From: Cellulomonas fulva
Lineage (GTDB): Bacteria; Actinomycetota; Actinomycetes; Actinomycetales; Cellulomonadaceae
Reading direction: 5' to 3'
DNA: 64,000 nt
NCBI RefSeq assembly: GCF_018531375.1
Contig: NZ_JAHBOH010000001.1
Location: forward strand, 1,984,001 to 2,048,000
Below, in pieces: positions 55,836-64,000 of the stretch. A program made the translations under genes and the position numbers. The number at the start of each line of letters is the position of its first letter. Within the stretch, counting starts at the first letter, position 1. The notes beneath the pieces are model-generated. The model had not been told where the DNA came from. It ran no database searches and saw nothing but the letters and a program-made list of their open reading frames with translations.

Positions 55836-56309
55836 TCAGTCGGCGACGAGGTCGTCGAGCTTGGCGTAGCCCTGCGTGAGGCCGTGCTCCATGCCGCTGG
55901 CGACCATGCCGTCGCGGGCCTCGAGCGAGGGGTAGACGGCGTGCACCTCGAGCCGGGTCCGGCCGTCGCCGAGGTCGACGAAGCGCAGGGTCTCGACCGA
56001 CACGACGTCGGGGAAGCCCAGGAACTCGAAGGTCTGGATCGCGAGCTCGTCGGGCCGCACGGTGTGGAACGTGCCGCGGAACCCGTAGGTCTCGCCGCTC
56101 GGCTCGGTCTGCGCGAACGCCCACCGGCCGCCGGACACGAAGTCCCACTCGCTGATGTCGGTCGACAGACCGTCGGGGCCCATCCAGCGCGCGACGAGCG
56201 CCGGGTCGGCGTGGGCCGCGAAGACGCGCGAGACGGGCGCGTCGAACTCGCGGGTGATGTCGATGAACGGCACACCCGCGGGCGCGTCGACGTGCACGGG
56301 GTTGGTCAT
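55836..56309 (-). CDS. SRPBCC (AHSA1-type) protein
   Basis: 157 residues, START/AHSA1-like hydrophobic-pocket fold. It shows FIDITREFDAPVSRVFAAHADPALVARWMGP, the family's N-terminal signature, and GRWAFAQTEPSGETYGFRGTFH. The C terminus ends with a long helix (GMEHGLTQGYAKLDDLVA). Its ATG overlaps the ArsR stop by 4 bp (ATGA). ArsR plus AHSA1 pairs are frequent in bacteria, where the SRPBCC protein may bind a ligand or serve as a chaperone; no specific ligand is evident here. Confidence 0.9.
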   Translation of the reverse strand: MTNPVHVDAPAGVPFIDITREFDAPVSRVFAAHADPALVARWMGPDGLSTDISEWDFVSGGRWAFAQTEPSGETYGFRGTFHTVRPDELAIQTFEFLGFPDVVSVETLRFVDLGDGRTRLEVHAVYPSLEARDGMVASGMEHGLTQGYAKLDDLVAD

Positions 56310-56653
56310 CTCGGGTCCTCCTGGGTGGGGTCCTCGGCGAGCAGCCCGTCGAGGGACCGGAAACGTCGCTCGTGGACCAGCCGGTAGCGGTCGATCCACG
56401 CCGTGAGGCGCTCGAGCGCCTCGGGGGCCAGGTGCACGGGCCGACGCTGGGCGTCGCGCGTGCGGGTGACGAGCCCGGCCTGCTCCAGCACCTGGATGTG
56501 CCGGGACACCGCCTGCAGCGAGATGGCGTGCGGCTCGGCGAGCTCGTTGACGGTCGCGGGGCCGCGGGACAGCCGGGCGACGATGCCACGACGGACCGGG
56601 TCGGCCAGCGCGAGGAACGCCCGGTCGAGCCGCTCGTCCTCGTCGCCCTGCAC
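56306..56653 (-). CDS. ArsR-family transcriptional regulator
   Basis: About 115 residues, winged helix: FLALADPVRRGIVARLSRGP, HTH LAEPHAISLQAVSRHIQVL, wing RDAQRRPVHLAPEALE. It lacks the classic CxC metal site, so the signal is probably not a metal. GTG 56653 follows AGGAGG closely. The frame is open to TTG 56674, but that codon lies inside a perfect TATTCAAC-N6-GTTGAATA operator, so the shorter start is preferred. First gene of the ArsR-SRPBCC-VOC group, which it likely autoregulates. Confidence 0.88.
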   Translation of the reverse strand: MQGDEDERLDRAFLALADPVRRGIVARLSRGPATVNELAEPHAISLQAVSRHIQVLEQAGLVTRTRDAQRRPVHLAPEALERLTAWIDRYRLVHERRFRSLDGLLAEDPTQEDPR

Positions 56654-56667
56654 GATCCTCCTCGTCG

Positions 56668-56689
56668 TATTCAACCGTTCTGTTGAATA
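56668..56689 (-). promoter_or_regulatory. ArsR operator
   Basis: TATTCAAC (56668-56675), six bases, GTTGAATA (56682-56689): a perfect 8-6-8 inverted repeat directly in front of the arsR-like gene, with 15 bases to the chosen start. It is one of the very few AT-rich blocks in the window. Confidence 0.75.
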
Positions 56690-56738
56690 AGAACGTACGC
56701 GCGGGCCGCGCGAAGCGCAACCCCCGGCGCCGAGCTCG

Positions 56739-57707
56739 TCAGTCCCGGGCGAGAACGCGCGCCGGAACCGCGTTCTCGCGCCCCGCTGACGAGCTCGACG
56801 TGGCGTGGTGAGGGGGTGGGGCGGTGGGGGTGGGGGTGGCGGGGGTGGGGCGGGGGCGGGAGAGGGCGGGGTGGCCCAGGGCTACGCCTGCCAGCACGAC
56901 GAGCGCGCCGAGCGCCTGCAGCGGCGTGAGGTGCTCGCCGCCCACCACGAGCCCGAGCGCCAGCCCGGTGACCGGGTTCAGCAGCCCGACGAGCCCGACG
57001 GTGCCGGCGGGCAGGTGGCGCAGCCCGCCGAACCAGGCGAGGTAGGCGAGCGCGGTCGCGGCGAGCGAGAGGAAGGCGAGACCCGCCCAGGCCGGTCCGT
57101 CGAGGCGCGGGGGAGCGCCCTCCACGACGGCGGCCGCGACGAGGAGCGTCAGCCCGCCGGCGACGAGCTGCCAGGCCGTCGACGACACGACGTCCACCTC
57201 GTCGTCCCGCCAGCGCTGCGCGAGCACGAAGCCCAGGCTCGACATGAGCATGGCGGTCACCGAGGCGACGAGGCCCCCGACGTCGAGCGCGCCCGCGCCG
57301 GTGAGCACCATCGCGGCGACCCCGGCGAGCCCGAGCGCGCCGCCCGTGACCGCGGGGACGGTGGGCCGCTGGGCGAGCAGCGCCCAGGCGATCAGCATCA
57401 TGACGAGCGGGGACGTGGCCATCACGGTGGCGGCGACGCTCGTCGGGAGGAGCTGCGCGGCCACGTACACGAGCACGAAGAACGCACCCATGTTGAGCGT
57501 GCCGAGCACCAGGCTGCGCCACCACCAGGAGCCGCGCGGCAGGCGTCGCGCCACCAGCAGCAGGAGCAGGCCGGCGGGCAGCGCGCGCAGGGCCGAGCCC
57601 CACAGGGGCGAGTCCGCGGGGAGCAGGTGCCGCGTGACGTAGTAGCTCGCGCCCCAGGTGATCGGGGCGACGGCCGTGACGAGCATCCAGCGCAGATTTC
57701 CTTCCAT
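56739..57707 (-). CDS. EamA/DMT-family exporter
   Basis: 322 residues, ten membrane helices as two EamA repeats. It starts [20 protein letters not shown], with [10 protein letters not shown] and [20 protein letters not shown] in repeat one and [20 protein letters not shown] in repeat two. The tail is Pro/Thr-rich and cytoplasmic. DMT proteins export amino acids, purines or drugs; the substrate is unknown. ATG 57707 sits inside a CTTCCATGGAAG palindrome and seven bases after the -10 TACATT, so the divergent MarR protein would block it very directly. A TTG at 57716 is a poorer start. Confidence 0.9.
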   Translation of the reverse strand: MEGNLRWMLVTAVAPITWGASYYVTRHLLPADSPLWGSALRALPAGLLLLLVARRLPRGSWWWRSLVLGTLNMGAFFVLVYVAAQLLPTSVAATVMATSPLVMMLIAWALLAQRPTVPAVTGGALGLAGVAAMVLTGAGALDVGGLVASVTAMLMSSLGFVLAQRWRDDEVDVVSSTAWQLVAGGLTLLVAAAVVEGAPPRLDGPAWAGLAFLSLAATALAYLAWFGGLRHLPAGTVGLVGLLNPVTGLALGLVVGGEHLTPLQALGALVVLAGVALGHPALSRPRPTPATPTPTAPPPHHATSSSSAGRENAVPARVLARD

Positions 57708-57740
57708 GGAAGACAATGTACCTTCCGCGGAAGGTAATCT
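57701..57740. promoter_or_regulatory. Overlapping divergent promoters with two MarR operators
   Basis: TACCTTCCGCGGAAGGTA (57719-57736) is a perfect 18-bp palindrome that overlaps both -10 boxes: TACATT for the exporter (57715-57720, minus) and TAATCT for the MarR gene (57735-57740, plus). A second copy, CTTCCATGGAAG (57701-57712), lies 21 bp away on the same helix face and covers the exporter start codon. Confidence 0.8.
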
Positions 57741-57746
57741 GCGGGT

Positions 57747-58271
57747 GTGCCCCCGTCGCCCGCGTCACGTCCCGACCGCCTCGACCTGGTGCAGGCCGCG
57801 TGGCGGCGCGAGCGTCCCGATCTCGACCCGAGCCCGCAGGGCGTGATCGGACGGCTGCACCGCGTGGCGGGGCACCTCACCGAGGAGCTGGTCGCCGTGT
57901 ACCGGGCGCACGGGCTCAGCGAGGGGGACTTCGACGTCCTGGCGACGCTGCGCCGTGCCGGCGCGCCCTACGAGCGCACCGCCGGCGACCTCGCGGCCCA
58001 CACGCTCGTCACGTCGGGCGGCATGACCAAGCGGATCGACCGGCTGGAGGCGGCGGGCCTGGTCCGCCGCCGGGTGTCCGACGAGGACGCCCGCGGCCGG
58101 GTCGTCGCGCTCACCGACGCGGGGCGGGACGTGATCGACGCGGCGTTCACGGACCACCTCGCCAACGAGCACCGCCTGCTCGCCGAGCTCGACCCCGCCG
58201 ACGTCGTCGTGCTCGAGGGCGTCCTGACCCGGTGGCTCGCGCGCCTGGAGGAGCCGCCGACGAGCGCGTGA
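57747..58271 (+). CDS. MarR-family transcriptional regulator
   Basis: 174 residues. The MarR winged helix reads [20 protein letters not shown], then [24 protein letters not shown] and wing [19 protein letters not shown]. It is flanked by dimerisation helices ([16 protein letters not shown] and the C-terminal TRWLARLEE). GTG 57747 is six bases after TAATCT, hence leaderless. It very probably represses itself and the divergent exporter through the two CTTCC-N2-GGAAG operators. The inducer is unknown. Confidence 0.92.
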   Translation: MPPSPASRPDRLDLVQAAWRRERPDLDPSPQGVIGRLHRVAGHLTEELVAVYRAHGLSEGDFDVLATLRRAGAPYERTAGDLAAHTLVTSGGMTKRIDRLEAAGLVRRRVSDEDARGRVVALTDAGRDVIDAAFTDHLANEHRLLAELDPADVVVLEGVLTRWLARLEEPPTSA

Positions 58272-58332
58272 GGCGCGCGGGGCGGCCGGTGGGACGGCTC
58301 GTCGCCGGGGCGGTGGGGGTTGCTAGTCTGTG

Positions 58333-58415
58333 CGGGTCGCGACTGGCGCAACGGGTGGGTCACCACCGGGGAGCGACGCAGCAGCTGGACCAACGGGGTC
58401 GGACGCCTGGGCCCT
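58333..58415 (+). promoter_or_regulatory. ZTP (pfl) riboswitch upstream of glyA-folD
   Basis: The second ZTP aptamer in the window: CGACTGGCG (58340-58348), a GGTGG/CCACC stem, CCACCGGGGAGCG (58362-58374, identical to the purH copy), and CGCCTGGGC (58404-58412). The -10 TAGTCT is at 58324-58329. Downstream, CGGTCGC/GCGACCG (58416-58422/58451-58457) with inner CACCCG/CGGGTG forms a strong hairpin before the glyA ribosome site, a candidate expression platform. Confidence 0.9.
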
Positions 58416-58489
58416 CGGTCGCCTCACACCGGACACCCGTGTGTGCGGGTGCGACCGCGCCCGCCACCGACTGCGACAGGAGCAGCCGC

Positions 58490-59773
58490 ATGAGCGACAA
58501 CGTGCTGGACCAGAACCTCGCCGACCTCGACCCGGAGATCGCCGCCGTCCTCGACGGCGAGCTCGCGCGCCAGCAGGGCACGCTCGAGATGATCGCGAGC
58601 GAGAACTTCGTCCCCCTGGCCGTCCTGCAGGCGCAGGGCTCGGTCCTCACCAACAAGTACGCCGAGGGCTACCCGGGCCGGCGCTACTACGGCGGCTGCG
58701 AGCAGGTCGACATCGCCGAGAACATCGCGATCGAGCGCGCCAAGGAGCTGTTCGGCGCGCAGTTCGCCAACGTCCAGCCGCACTCCGGCGCGACCGCCAA
58801 CGCCGCCGTGCTGCACGCGCTGGCGCGCCCCGGCGACACGATCCTGGGCCTCGCGCTGGACCAGGGCGGCCACCTGACGCACGGCATGAAGATCAACTTC
58901 TCGGGCCGGCTGTACGACGTGGTGGCCTACGGCGTCGACGAGTCGACGTCGCTGGTCGACATGGCCGAGGTGCGCCGGCTCGCGGTCGAGCACCAGCCCA
59001 AGGTGATCATCGCCGGCTGGTCCGCCTACCCGCGCCAGCTCGACTTCGCGGCGTTCCGCGAGATCGCCGACGAGGTCGGCGCGTACCTGTGGGTCGACAT
59101 GGCGCACTTCGCGGGCCTCGTGGCCGCCGGCGTGCACCCGTCCCCGGTGCCGCACGCCCACGTGGTGTCCTCCACGGTGCACAAGACCATCGGCGGCCCG
59201 CGCTCCGGCTTCATCCTCACCAACGACGCGGACATCGCGAAGAAGATCAACTCCGCCGTCTTCCCGGGCCAGCAGGGCGGCCCGCTGATGCACGTGATCG
59301 CCGCCAAGGCCGTCGCGTTCAAGGTCGCCGGCACGCCGGAGTTCCGGGACCGGCAGGAGCGGACCGTGCGCGGTGCGCGGATCGTCGCCGAGCGCCTGGC
59401 CACCGCCGACGTCGCCGCCGCGGGCATCACCGTCCGCTCGGGCGGCACCGACGTGCACCTGGTGCTCGTCGACCTGCGGGACGCCGCGATCGACGGCAAG
59501 CAGGCGGAGGACCTCCTGCACGCCTCGGGCATCACGGTGAACCGCAACGCGGTCCCCAACGACCCGCGTCCGCCGATGGTCACGTCCGGCCTGCGCATCG
59601 GCACGCCCGCGCTCGCGACGCGCGGCTTCGGCGACGCCGAGTTCACCGAGGTGGCGGACATCATCGCGAGCGCGCTCGTCGGCGGCGAGGCCACGGACGT
59701 CGCGGCGCTGCAGGCGCGGGTGGCGAAGCTGACCGAGGCGTTCCCGCTGTACCCCGGCCTGAAGCAGTACTGA
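58490..59773 (+). CDS. glyA: Serine hydroxymethyltransferase
   Basis: PLP enzyme converting serine and tetrahydrofolate to glycine and 5,10-methylene-tetrahydrofolate, the main source of one-carbon units. 427 residues. [51 protein letters not shown] and the PLP lysine Lys232 in [15 protein letters not shown] are all as in the family. ATG 58490 has CAGGAGC ahead. It is under the ZTP riboswitch and is followed 19 bp later by folD, so synthesis and oxidation of the one-carbon unit are induced together when ZMP accumulates. Confidence 0.97.
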   Translation: MSDNVLDQNLADLDPEIAAVLDGELARQQGTLEMIASENFVPLAVLQAQGSVLTNKYAEGYPGRRYYGGCEQVDIAENIAIERAKELFGAQFANVQPHSGATANAAVLHALARPGDTILGLALDQGGHLTHGMKINFSGRLYDVVAYGVDESTSLVDMAEVRRLAVEHQPKVIIAGWSAYPRQLDFAAFREIADEVGAYLWVDMAHFAGLVAAGVHPSPVPHAHVVSSTVHKTIGGPRSGFILTNDADIAKKINSAVFPGQQGGPLMHVIAAKAVAFKVAGTPEFRDRQERTVRGARIVAERLATADVAAAGITVRSGGTDVHLVLVDLRDAAIDGKQAEDLLHASGITVNRNAVPNDPRPPMVTSGLRIGTPALATRGFGDAEFTEVADIIASALVGGEATDVAALQARVAKLTEAFPLYPGLKQY

Positions 59774-59792
59774 GCGGGCGGGGGAGCACGCC

Positions 59793-60674
59793 ATGACGGC
59801 ACAGATCCTCGACGGCACCGCCGCCGCGGCGACCATCAAGGCCGAGCTGACCGAGCGCGTCACGGCGCTCGCGGCGCGCGGCGTCACGCCCGGGCTGGGC
59901 ACGCTGCTCGTCGGCGACGACCCGGGCTCGCGGTGGTACGTCGCGGGCAAGCACCGCGACTGCGCCGAGGTCGGCATCGCCTCCATCCAGGAGGAGCTGC
60001 CCGCCGACGCGACGCAGGAGGACATCGAGGCCGCCGTGCGGCGGCTCAACGAGAACCCCGCCTGCACGGGCTTCATCGTGCAGCTGCCCCTGCCGCGGGG
60101 CATCGACACGCACCGCGTGCTCGAGCTCATCGACCCGGACAAGGACGCGGACGGGCTGCACCCGACGAACCTCGGGCGCCTGGTCCTGCGCGTCAACGAG
60201 CCGGTTACCAGCCCGCTGCCCTGCACCCCGCGCGGGATCATCGAGCTCATCGAGCGGCACGGCGTCTCGCTCTCGGGGGCGGACGTGGTCGTCGTCGGGC
60301 GGGGCGTCACCGTGGGACGGTCGATCGGCCTGCTCCTCACGCGGCGCGCGGTCAACGCGACCGTCACGCTGACCCACACCGGGACCGACGACCTCGCCGA
60401 GCACACCCGGCACGCCGACGTCGTCGTGGCGGCGGCCGGCGTCCCGGGCATCGTGACGGCCGACATCGTCAAGCCCGGCGCGGTCGTCGTCGACGTGGGC
60501 GTGTCCCGCGCCGTCGACCCGGAGACAGGCAAGAGCCGCGTCGTCGGCGACGTCGACCCGGGCGTGCGCGAGGTCGCGGCCTGGGTGTCGCCCAACCCGG
60601 GCGGCGTCGGGCCCATGACGCGCGCGATGCTGCTCAGCAACGTCGTCGACGCCGCGGAGCGTCTCGCGGGCTGA
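59793..60674 (+). CDS. folD: Methylene-tetrahydrofolate dehydrogenase / methenyl-tetrahydrofolate cyclohydrolase
   Basis: Bifunctional enzyme turning 5,10-methylene-tetrahydrofolate into 10-formyl-tetrahydrofolate, the donor used by PurH. 293 residues. The catalytic lysine is Lys53 in [16 protein letters not shown]. The substrate loops [22 protein letters not shown] and [14 protein letters not shown], and the NADP site [20 protein letters not shown], are conserved, as is the C-terminal [20 protein letters not shown] 59793 follows GGGGGAG. Co-transcribed with glyA; a strong hairpin 16 bases after the stop ends the operon. Confidence 0.97.
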   Translation: MTAQILDGTAAAATIKAELTERVTALAARGVTPGLGTLLVGDDPGSRWYVAGKHRDCAEVGIASIQEELPADATQEDIEAAVRRLNENPACTGFIVQLPLPRGIDTHRVLELIDPDKDADGLHPTNLGRLVLRVNEPVTSPLPCTPRGIIELIERHGVSLSGADVVVVGRGVTVGRSIGLLLTRRAVNATVTLTHTGTDDLAEHTRHADVVVAAAGVPGIVTADIVKPGAVVVDVGVSRAVDPETGKSRVVGDVDPGVREVAAWVSPNPGGVGPMTRAMLLSNVVDAAERLAG

Positions 60675-60689
60675 CCTCGGTCGACGGAT

Positions 60690-60725
60690 CACGGAGGGCG
60701 GGTGCTGCGGCGCCCGCCCTCCGTG
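60690..60725 (+). terminator. glyA-folD terminator
   Basis: CACGGAGGGCGGG (60690-60702) pairs with CCCGCCCTCCGTG (60713-60725), 13-bp perfect stem with a 10-base loop. Confidence 0.85.
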
Positions 60726-60992
60726 CGTCCGGAACCGGGACCGCGCGCGGGATAGGGCCCTACGCCGCAGTCGTCGGTGCGACGAGGGCGGACGTGACGG
60801 TGCGGGAGGATCGCGAGGCGCTCGAGCAGCTCCGGCGGCGGGCCGGGGCGAGCGCCCGGGAGTCCTCGGCCGCCTCCGACTGAGCCGGGCGGCACCCGGG
60901 TGGTCCCGTGGCCGGGGTGCGGTCGGTCGTGTCGGCGGGATGAGGCAGGATCGGGCGCGGCCACCCCGCACCGACCGCACGGAGAACTCGCC
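60726..60992 (+). other. Gap between folD terminator and exonuclease III gene
   Basis: No firm gene. A 10-bp palindrome TAGGGCCCTA lies at 60753-60762. A 29-codon frame begins at GTG 60794 and ends at 60883 (EDREALEQLRRRAGASARES, helical and charged); it might be a tiny gene but lacks a ribosome site. The remainder is the leader of the exonuclease gene, with GGAG at 60981-60984. Confidence 0.3.
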
Positions 60993-61805
60993 TTGCTCAC
61001 CATCGCCACCGTCAACGTCAACGGCATCCGCGCGGCCTTCCGCCGGGGCATGGCCGAGTGGATGGCGGAGCGTCGCCCGGACGTCCTGCTGCTGCAGGAG
61101 GTGCGCGCCTCCGACGAGATCCTGGCCGACCACCTGTCGCCCGACGAGTGGCACCTGGCGCACGAGGCCAGCGAGACCAAGGGGCGCTCGGGGGTCGCGA
61201 TCGCCTCACGCCTGCCGATGTCGGCGGTCCGGATCGGGATCGGCACGGGCGTGCCGGGCGACGTCGGGCGGTGGGTCGAGGCCGATCTCGAGGTCCCGCA
61301 GCACGACGGTGCGCCGCCGCGGACCGTCACCGTGGTCTCGGCGTACATCCACTCCGCCACGGCCGGTGCACCCTCGATGGACGAGAAGCTCGCGTTCCTC
61401 GAGGCGGTCACCGCGCGGATGGCACAGATCGCGGCGGACGGCGGCTTCGCGGTCGTCGCGGGCGACGTGAACATCGCCCACCGCGAGGCGGACATCAAGA
61501 ACTGGAAGGGCAACCTCAAGAGCGCGGGCTTCCTCCCGGAGGAGCGGGCGTACCTCGACCGGTGGTTCGACGACGTGGGCTGGCGCGACCTCGGGCGCGA
61601 GCTCGGGGGAGAGGGCCCGGGGCCGTTCACCTGGTGGTCGTGGCGGGGCAAGGCCTTCGACAACGACGCGGGCTGGCGCATCGACTACCAGATCGCGACG
61701 CCCGAGCTCGCGGACGCCGCGGTCCGCGCGACCGTCGACCGCGCGGCGACCTACGACGCGCGCTTCTCCGACCACGCGCCCCTCGTCGTCGAGTACGACG
61801 TGTGA
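60993..61805 (+). CDS. xth: Exodeoxyribonuclease III
   Basis: AP endonuclease and 3'-5' exonuclease of base-excision repair. 270 residues, EEP fold: TIATVNVNGIRAAFRRG (Asn), LLLQEVRASDEIL (Glu for metal), VVSAYIHSAT (Tyr), VVAGDVNIAHREADI (Asp, Asn), WRIDYQIATPEL, and FSDHAPLVVEYDV (Asp-His pair). The TTG at 60993 is used because it is preceded by GGAG at a good distance and begins the conserved first strand. The MFS gene converges from the right. Confidence 0.95.
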   Translation: MLTIATVNVNGIRAAFRRGMAEWMAERRPDVLLLQEVRASDEILADHLSPDEWHLAHEASETKGRSGVAIASRLPMSAVRIGIGTGVPGDVGRWVEADLEVPQHDGAPPRTVTVVSAYIHSATAGAPSMDEKLAFLEAVTARMAQIAADGGFAVVAGDVNIAHREADIKNWKGNLKSAGFLPEERAYLDRWFDDVGWRDLGRELGGEGPGPFTWWSWRGKAFDNDAGWRIDYQIATPELADAAVRATVDRAATYDARFSDHAPLVVEYDV

Positions 61806-61832
61806 CGCGCGGGCGTGCGAGGGCCGCTGCCG

Positions 61833-63203
61833 TCAGGCGGGCGGGTCCTCGGGCGCCGGCGTGACCGGTGGAGCCGCGGCGTCGGGCGTGGGCAGGTCGC
61901 GCATGCCCAGCATCGGTGAGAGGACCACGGGCAGCGCCGCCAGGGCGGTGACCGCCGCCGCCACCCACAGGGTCGCGGCGACGCCGATCTGGTGCCCGAG
62001 CCAGCCGCCGAGCAGACCGCCGAGCGGCATGACGCCCCACACGATGAACCGCACCGAGGCGTTCATCCGGCCGAGCAGCGCGGGCGGGCAGAGCCGCTGC
62101 CGGAAGCTCACCTGCGCGACGTTGTAGACGATCACGGCGAAGTTGAGCACCACGCCGCTGACGACGAGCACGACCTGCGGCGTCACGGCCAGGCTCGTCG
62201 CGAGCGGCAGGAGGACGGCGGCGGGGATGCAGGCGATCGTCGCGATCGGGATGACGCGTGCCTCGCCCACCCAGCGGCTCAGCCGGTCGGCCGTGAACGC
62301 GCCGGCCAGCCCGCCGACCGCCGACGCGGACACCACCGTGCCGTACGCGGCGGTGTCGAGGCCGAGCGTGCGCAGCGCGTAGATCACCAGGACGGCGCCG
62401 GAGATCGAGCCGGCGAAGTTCGAGATCGAGGTCGTCGCGACGATCCGGCGCAGCAGCGGCTGGTGCACCACGAACCGCAGGCCCTCGGCGATCTCGGTGC
62501 GCAGCGGCCGGCGGGAGTCGGGCGACGGCGGCTCCTCGCGGTGCCGGATGCGGCCGACCCCGAACGCCGAGAGCAGGTAGGTGACGACCGTGACCGCGAT
62601 CAGCGCGGGCGCGGCGATCACGCGCAGCAGCGCGCCGCCGATCGCGGGCGCCGCGACGAGCGCGACCGACTGCGTCGCCTGCAGCTTGGAGTTGCCCTCG
62701 ACGACGTGCTCGAGCCCGACCAGACCGGGCACGTAGCTCTGGTGGGAGACGTCGAAGAACACGTTCGCGACGCTGATGACGGTGGCCGCCACGACGAGCA
62801 GCGGGATCGACGCGTGGTCCGTGGCGGCGGCCGCGACGACGACGGCCAGGACCGCGGCCCGCACCAGGTCGGCGACGACGAGGATGCGGCGCTTGCGCAT
62901 GCGGTCCACCCACGCGCCCGCCGGCAGGCCGATGACCAGGAACGCGGCGGTCTCGGCGGCGTTCAGCACACCCATCTGCCACTCGGTCGCCCGCAGGTGC
63001 TGGACGGCGTAGACCGGCAGGGCGAGCCCGGTGAGCTGCGCGCCGAGCTGCCCCATCGCGTCGCCCGCCCACAGCCACCGGAAGTCGCGGTGGTGGATGA
63101 GCGAGCGCCTCGCGGGCACCGGCGTCTCGGTCCCCGGGGCCTCCGGCGCGGCGTCGGATCCCGGGGGCGAGACCGGTGGTGGGGAGGGAGGGGTCGCCGT
63201 CAT
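61833..63203 (-). CDS. MFS transporter (enterobactin exporter-like)
   Basis: 456 residues, twelve membrane helices of the EntS-like/macrolide-efflux group: FRWLWAGDAMGQLGAQLTGL, GLPAGAWVDRMRKRRILVVA (the loop 2-3 motif G-x-x-x-D-R-x-x-RR) and SFRQRLCPPALLGRMNASVR in the C-terminal half. Residues 1-32 and the last 25 are Pro-rich and cytoplasmic. Probably a drug, siderophore or small-molecule exporter. ATG 63203 is six bases after GATCCT (leaderless). The divergent ArsR-type gene and the shared TGATTGA-N6-TCAATCA operator make it the regulator's likely target. Confidence 0.92.
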   Translation of the reverse strand: MTATPPSPPPVSPPGSDAAPEAPGTETPVPARRSLIHHRDFRWLWAGDAMGQLGAQLTGLALPVYAVQHLRATEWQMGVLNAAETAAFLVIGLPAGAWVDRMRKRRILVVADLVRAAVLAVVVAAAATDHASIPLLVVAATVISVANVFFDVSHQSYVPGLVGLEHVVEGNSKLQATQSVALVAAPAIGGALLRVIAAPALIAVTVVTYLLSAFGVGRIRHREEPPSPDSRRPLRTEIAEGLRFVVHQPLLRRIVATTSISNFAGSISGAVLVIYALRTLGLDTAAYGTVVSASAVGGLAGAFTADRLSRWVGEARVIPIATIACIPAAVLLPLATSLAVTPQVVLVVSGVVLNFAVIVYNVAQVSFRQRLCPPALLGRMNASVRFIVWGVMPLGGLLGGWLGHQIGVAATLWVAAAVTALAALPVVLSPMLGMRDLPTPDAAAPPVTPAPEDPPA

Positions 63204-63209
63204 GCGGCC

Positions 63210-63251
63210 AGGATCACCAAGTGATTGAGAAAAGTCAATCAGTGGCAGGAT
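63210..63251. promoter_or_regulatory. Divergent MFS/ArsR promoters with shared operator
   Basis: TGATTGA (63222-63228), GAAAAG, TCAATCA (63235-63241): a perfect 7-6-7 inverted repeat, midway between the leftward -10 GATCCT (63210-63215, minus) and the rightward -10 CAGGAT (63246-63251). Each -10 is exactly six bases from its start codon. Spacer length matches the other ArsR operator at 56668. Confidence 0.75.
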
Positions 63252-63257
63252 GGGGTC

Positions 63258-63887
63258 GTGGGCACCGACGAGCACGCGACCGACGAGGTTCGCTCGAGCG
63301 ACGGCTCGGCGCCGCCGTCGGCCGCGGCGGATGCTGTGCGACCCGTGGCGCCCGAGGTGCCGGCCGACCCGGACGCCGACGCCCGCGCGCTCGCCTCGAC
63401 CCTCCGGATGCGGATCCTGCGGCTCTGCCTCGACGAGTCGCTCACCAACCGCGAGATCGCGCAGCGGCTCGGTCGCAACCCCGCGACGGTGCTGCACCAC
63501 GTGCGCACGCTGGCGGACCGTGGCTTCCTGGCGGCCGAGCCGGTGCGGCGCGGCGCTCGGGGCTCACGCGAGGTGCCCTACCGGGCCACCCGCAAGTCCT
63601 GGCGGTCGCCCGCGCCCGTCGGGCAGGCGCGCATCCTCGTCGACGCGTTCCTCGAGGAGCTCGCGCTGGTCGACGACCTCGACGAGACGCCGATGGTGCG
63701 GCTCGGTCTGCGGCTGGACAAGGCGGGGCACGACGAGCTGGTCGGCCGGCTCTTCGAGATCTTCCACGAGTACGCCGCGCGCCCGTCGGACCCGGACGGC
63801 GCTCCCTACTCGCTGTTCTTCTCGCTGCACGAGGACGTCCAGCGCCGCCCGCCCGGGTCCCGCCCGGGCGTCAGCGAGGACGCCTGA
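63258..63887 (+). CDS. ArsR-like winged-helix regulator
   Basis: 209 residues. An acidic, Pro/Ala-rich start of about 45 residues is followed by a winged helix: ALASTLRMRILRLCLDESLT, NREIAQRLGRNPATVLHHVR (recognition helix), wing EPVRRGARGSREVPYRAT. The C-terminal helical half (VGQARILVDAFLEELALVDD and LGLRLDKAGHDELVGRLFEI) resembles the ligand part of ArsR/HTH_20 regulators found beside efflux pumps. GTG 63258 lies six bases after CAGGAT. Likely repressor of the divergent MFS exporter. Confidence 0.9.
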   Translation: MGTDEHATDEVRSSDGSAPPSAAADAVRPVAPEVPADPDADARALASTLRMRILRLCLDESLTNREIAQRLGRNPATVLHHVRTLADRGFLAAEPVRRGARGSREVPYRATRKSWRSPAPVGQARILVDAFLEELALVDDLDETPMVRLGLRLDKAGHDELVGRLFEIFHEYAARPSDPDGAPYSLFFSLHEDVQRRPPGSRPGVSEDA

Positions 63888-63920
63888 GCACGCGGGGTCG
63901 CGTCGTCGGCGCCCCTCGGC

Positions 63921-63949
63921 GCCGCTGTTCGCTCAGAGCGAACAGCGGC
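63921..63949. terminator. Terminator hairpin
   Basis: GCCGCTGTTCGCT (63921-63933), loop CAG, and exact complement at 63937-63949: a 13-bp stem 33 bases after the regulator gene. The remaining 51 bases to the window edge show nothing recognisable. Confidence 0.8.
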
Positions 63950-64000
63950 CCTCGTCGTCGACCGCAGGCGCCGGCGCCGCGGGTGCGACGAGACGCTCAG

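Noticed and set aside
60794..60883. 29-codon frame after folD
   Set aside because: No ribosome site and no family resemblance; kept only as a remark in the gap entry.

Overview
This is a high-GC actinobacterial chromosome segment (roughly three quarters G+C by eye), most like Cellulomonas or a close relative (Micrococcales, Cellulomonadaceae). The placement is inferred from gene order and content: a sucC-sucD-DUF6350 neighbourhood beside purH, guaA followed by a DUF3817 gene, a PspC/two-component membrane-stress cluster, a phosphoketolase, a very large secreted amylopullulanase, and carbohydrate ABC transporters without their own ATPase. I see no prophage, insertion sequence, CRISPR array, tRNA or rRNA. 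Most predicted frames are antisense shadows created by the GC bias.

Layout. 1-7.5 kb: 3'-truncated phosphoketolase (xfp), SURF1, a small hypothetical gene, and a heterodimeric ABC exporter with one degenerate ATP site. 7.6-10.5 kb: guaA, a DUF3817 protein and an unknown membrane protein. 10.6-15 kb: a PspC/LiaF-like membrane module divergent from a PspC-histidine kinase and a LuxR-type response regulator. 15-20.8 kb: two small membrane proteins, the UvrD/PcrA helicase and an OatA-like acyltransferase with an SGNH domain. 20.8-22.9 kb: a small helix-turn-helix gene coupled to a Clp N-domain gene, and two orphan WXG100/ESX-like genes. 23-31 kb: sucCD, DUF6350, a gene broken by a roughly 250-bp internal inversion, an NAD-epimerase/TetR pair, and purH behind a ZTP riboswitch. 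31-38 kb: ferredoxin-reductase-like flavoprotein, DUF3017, aquaporin, icd, mdh, DUF167 and two acetyltransferases.

38-52 kb is devoted to carbohydrates: amylopullulanase, a maltose-type ABC importer on the opposite strand, a divergent ROK regulator, and a xylFGH-like importer translationally chained to that regulator. 52-58 kb holds ComB-like phosphatase, purU, acetyltransferase, an APH(3')-like phosphotransferase, a VOC/SRPBCC/ArsR group, and an EamA exporter divergent from a MarR regulator. 58-64 kb holds a second ZTP riboswitch ahead of glyA-folD, exonuclease III, and an MFS exporter divergent from an ArsR-type regulator.

How it works together. Three TCA-cycle loci (sucCD, icd, mdh) share the window, and two of them carry a similar palindrome at their promoters. 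Folate one-carbon and purine genes (purH, glyA, folD, purU, guaA) recur, with two ZTP aptamers linking purH and glyA-folD to the same signal. Extracellular starch debranching and uptake form a catabolic cluster. Several regulator genes sit beside perfect inverted repeats overlapping their own promoters. At least thirteen genes show a -10-like hexamer exactly six bases before the start codon, the signature of leaderless mRNAs.
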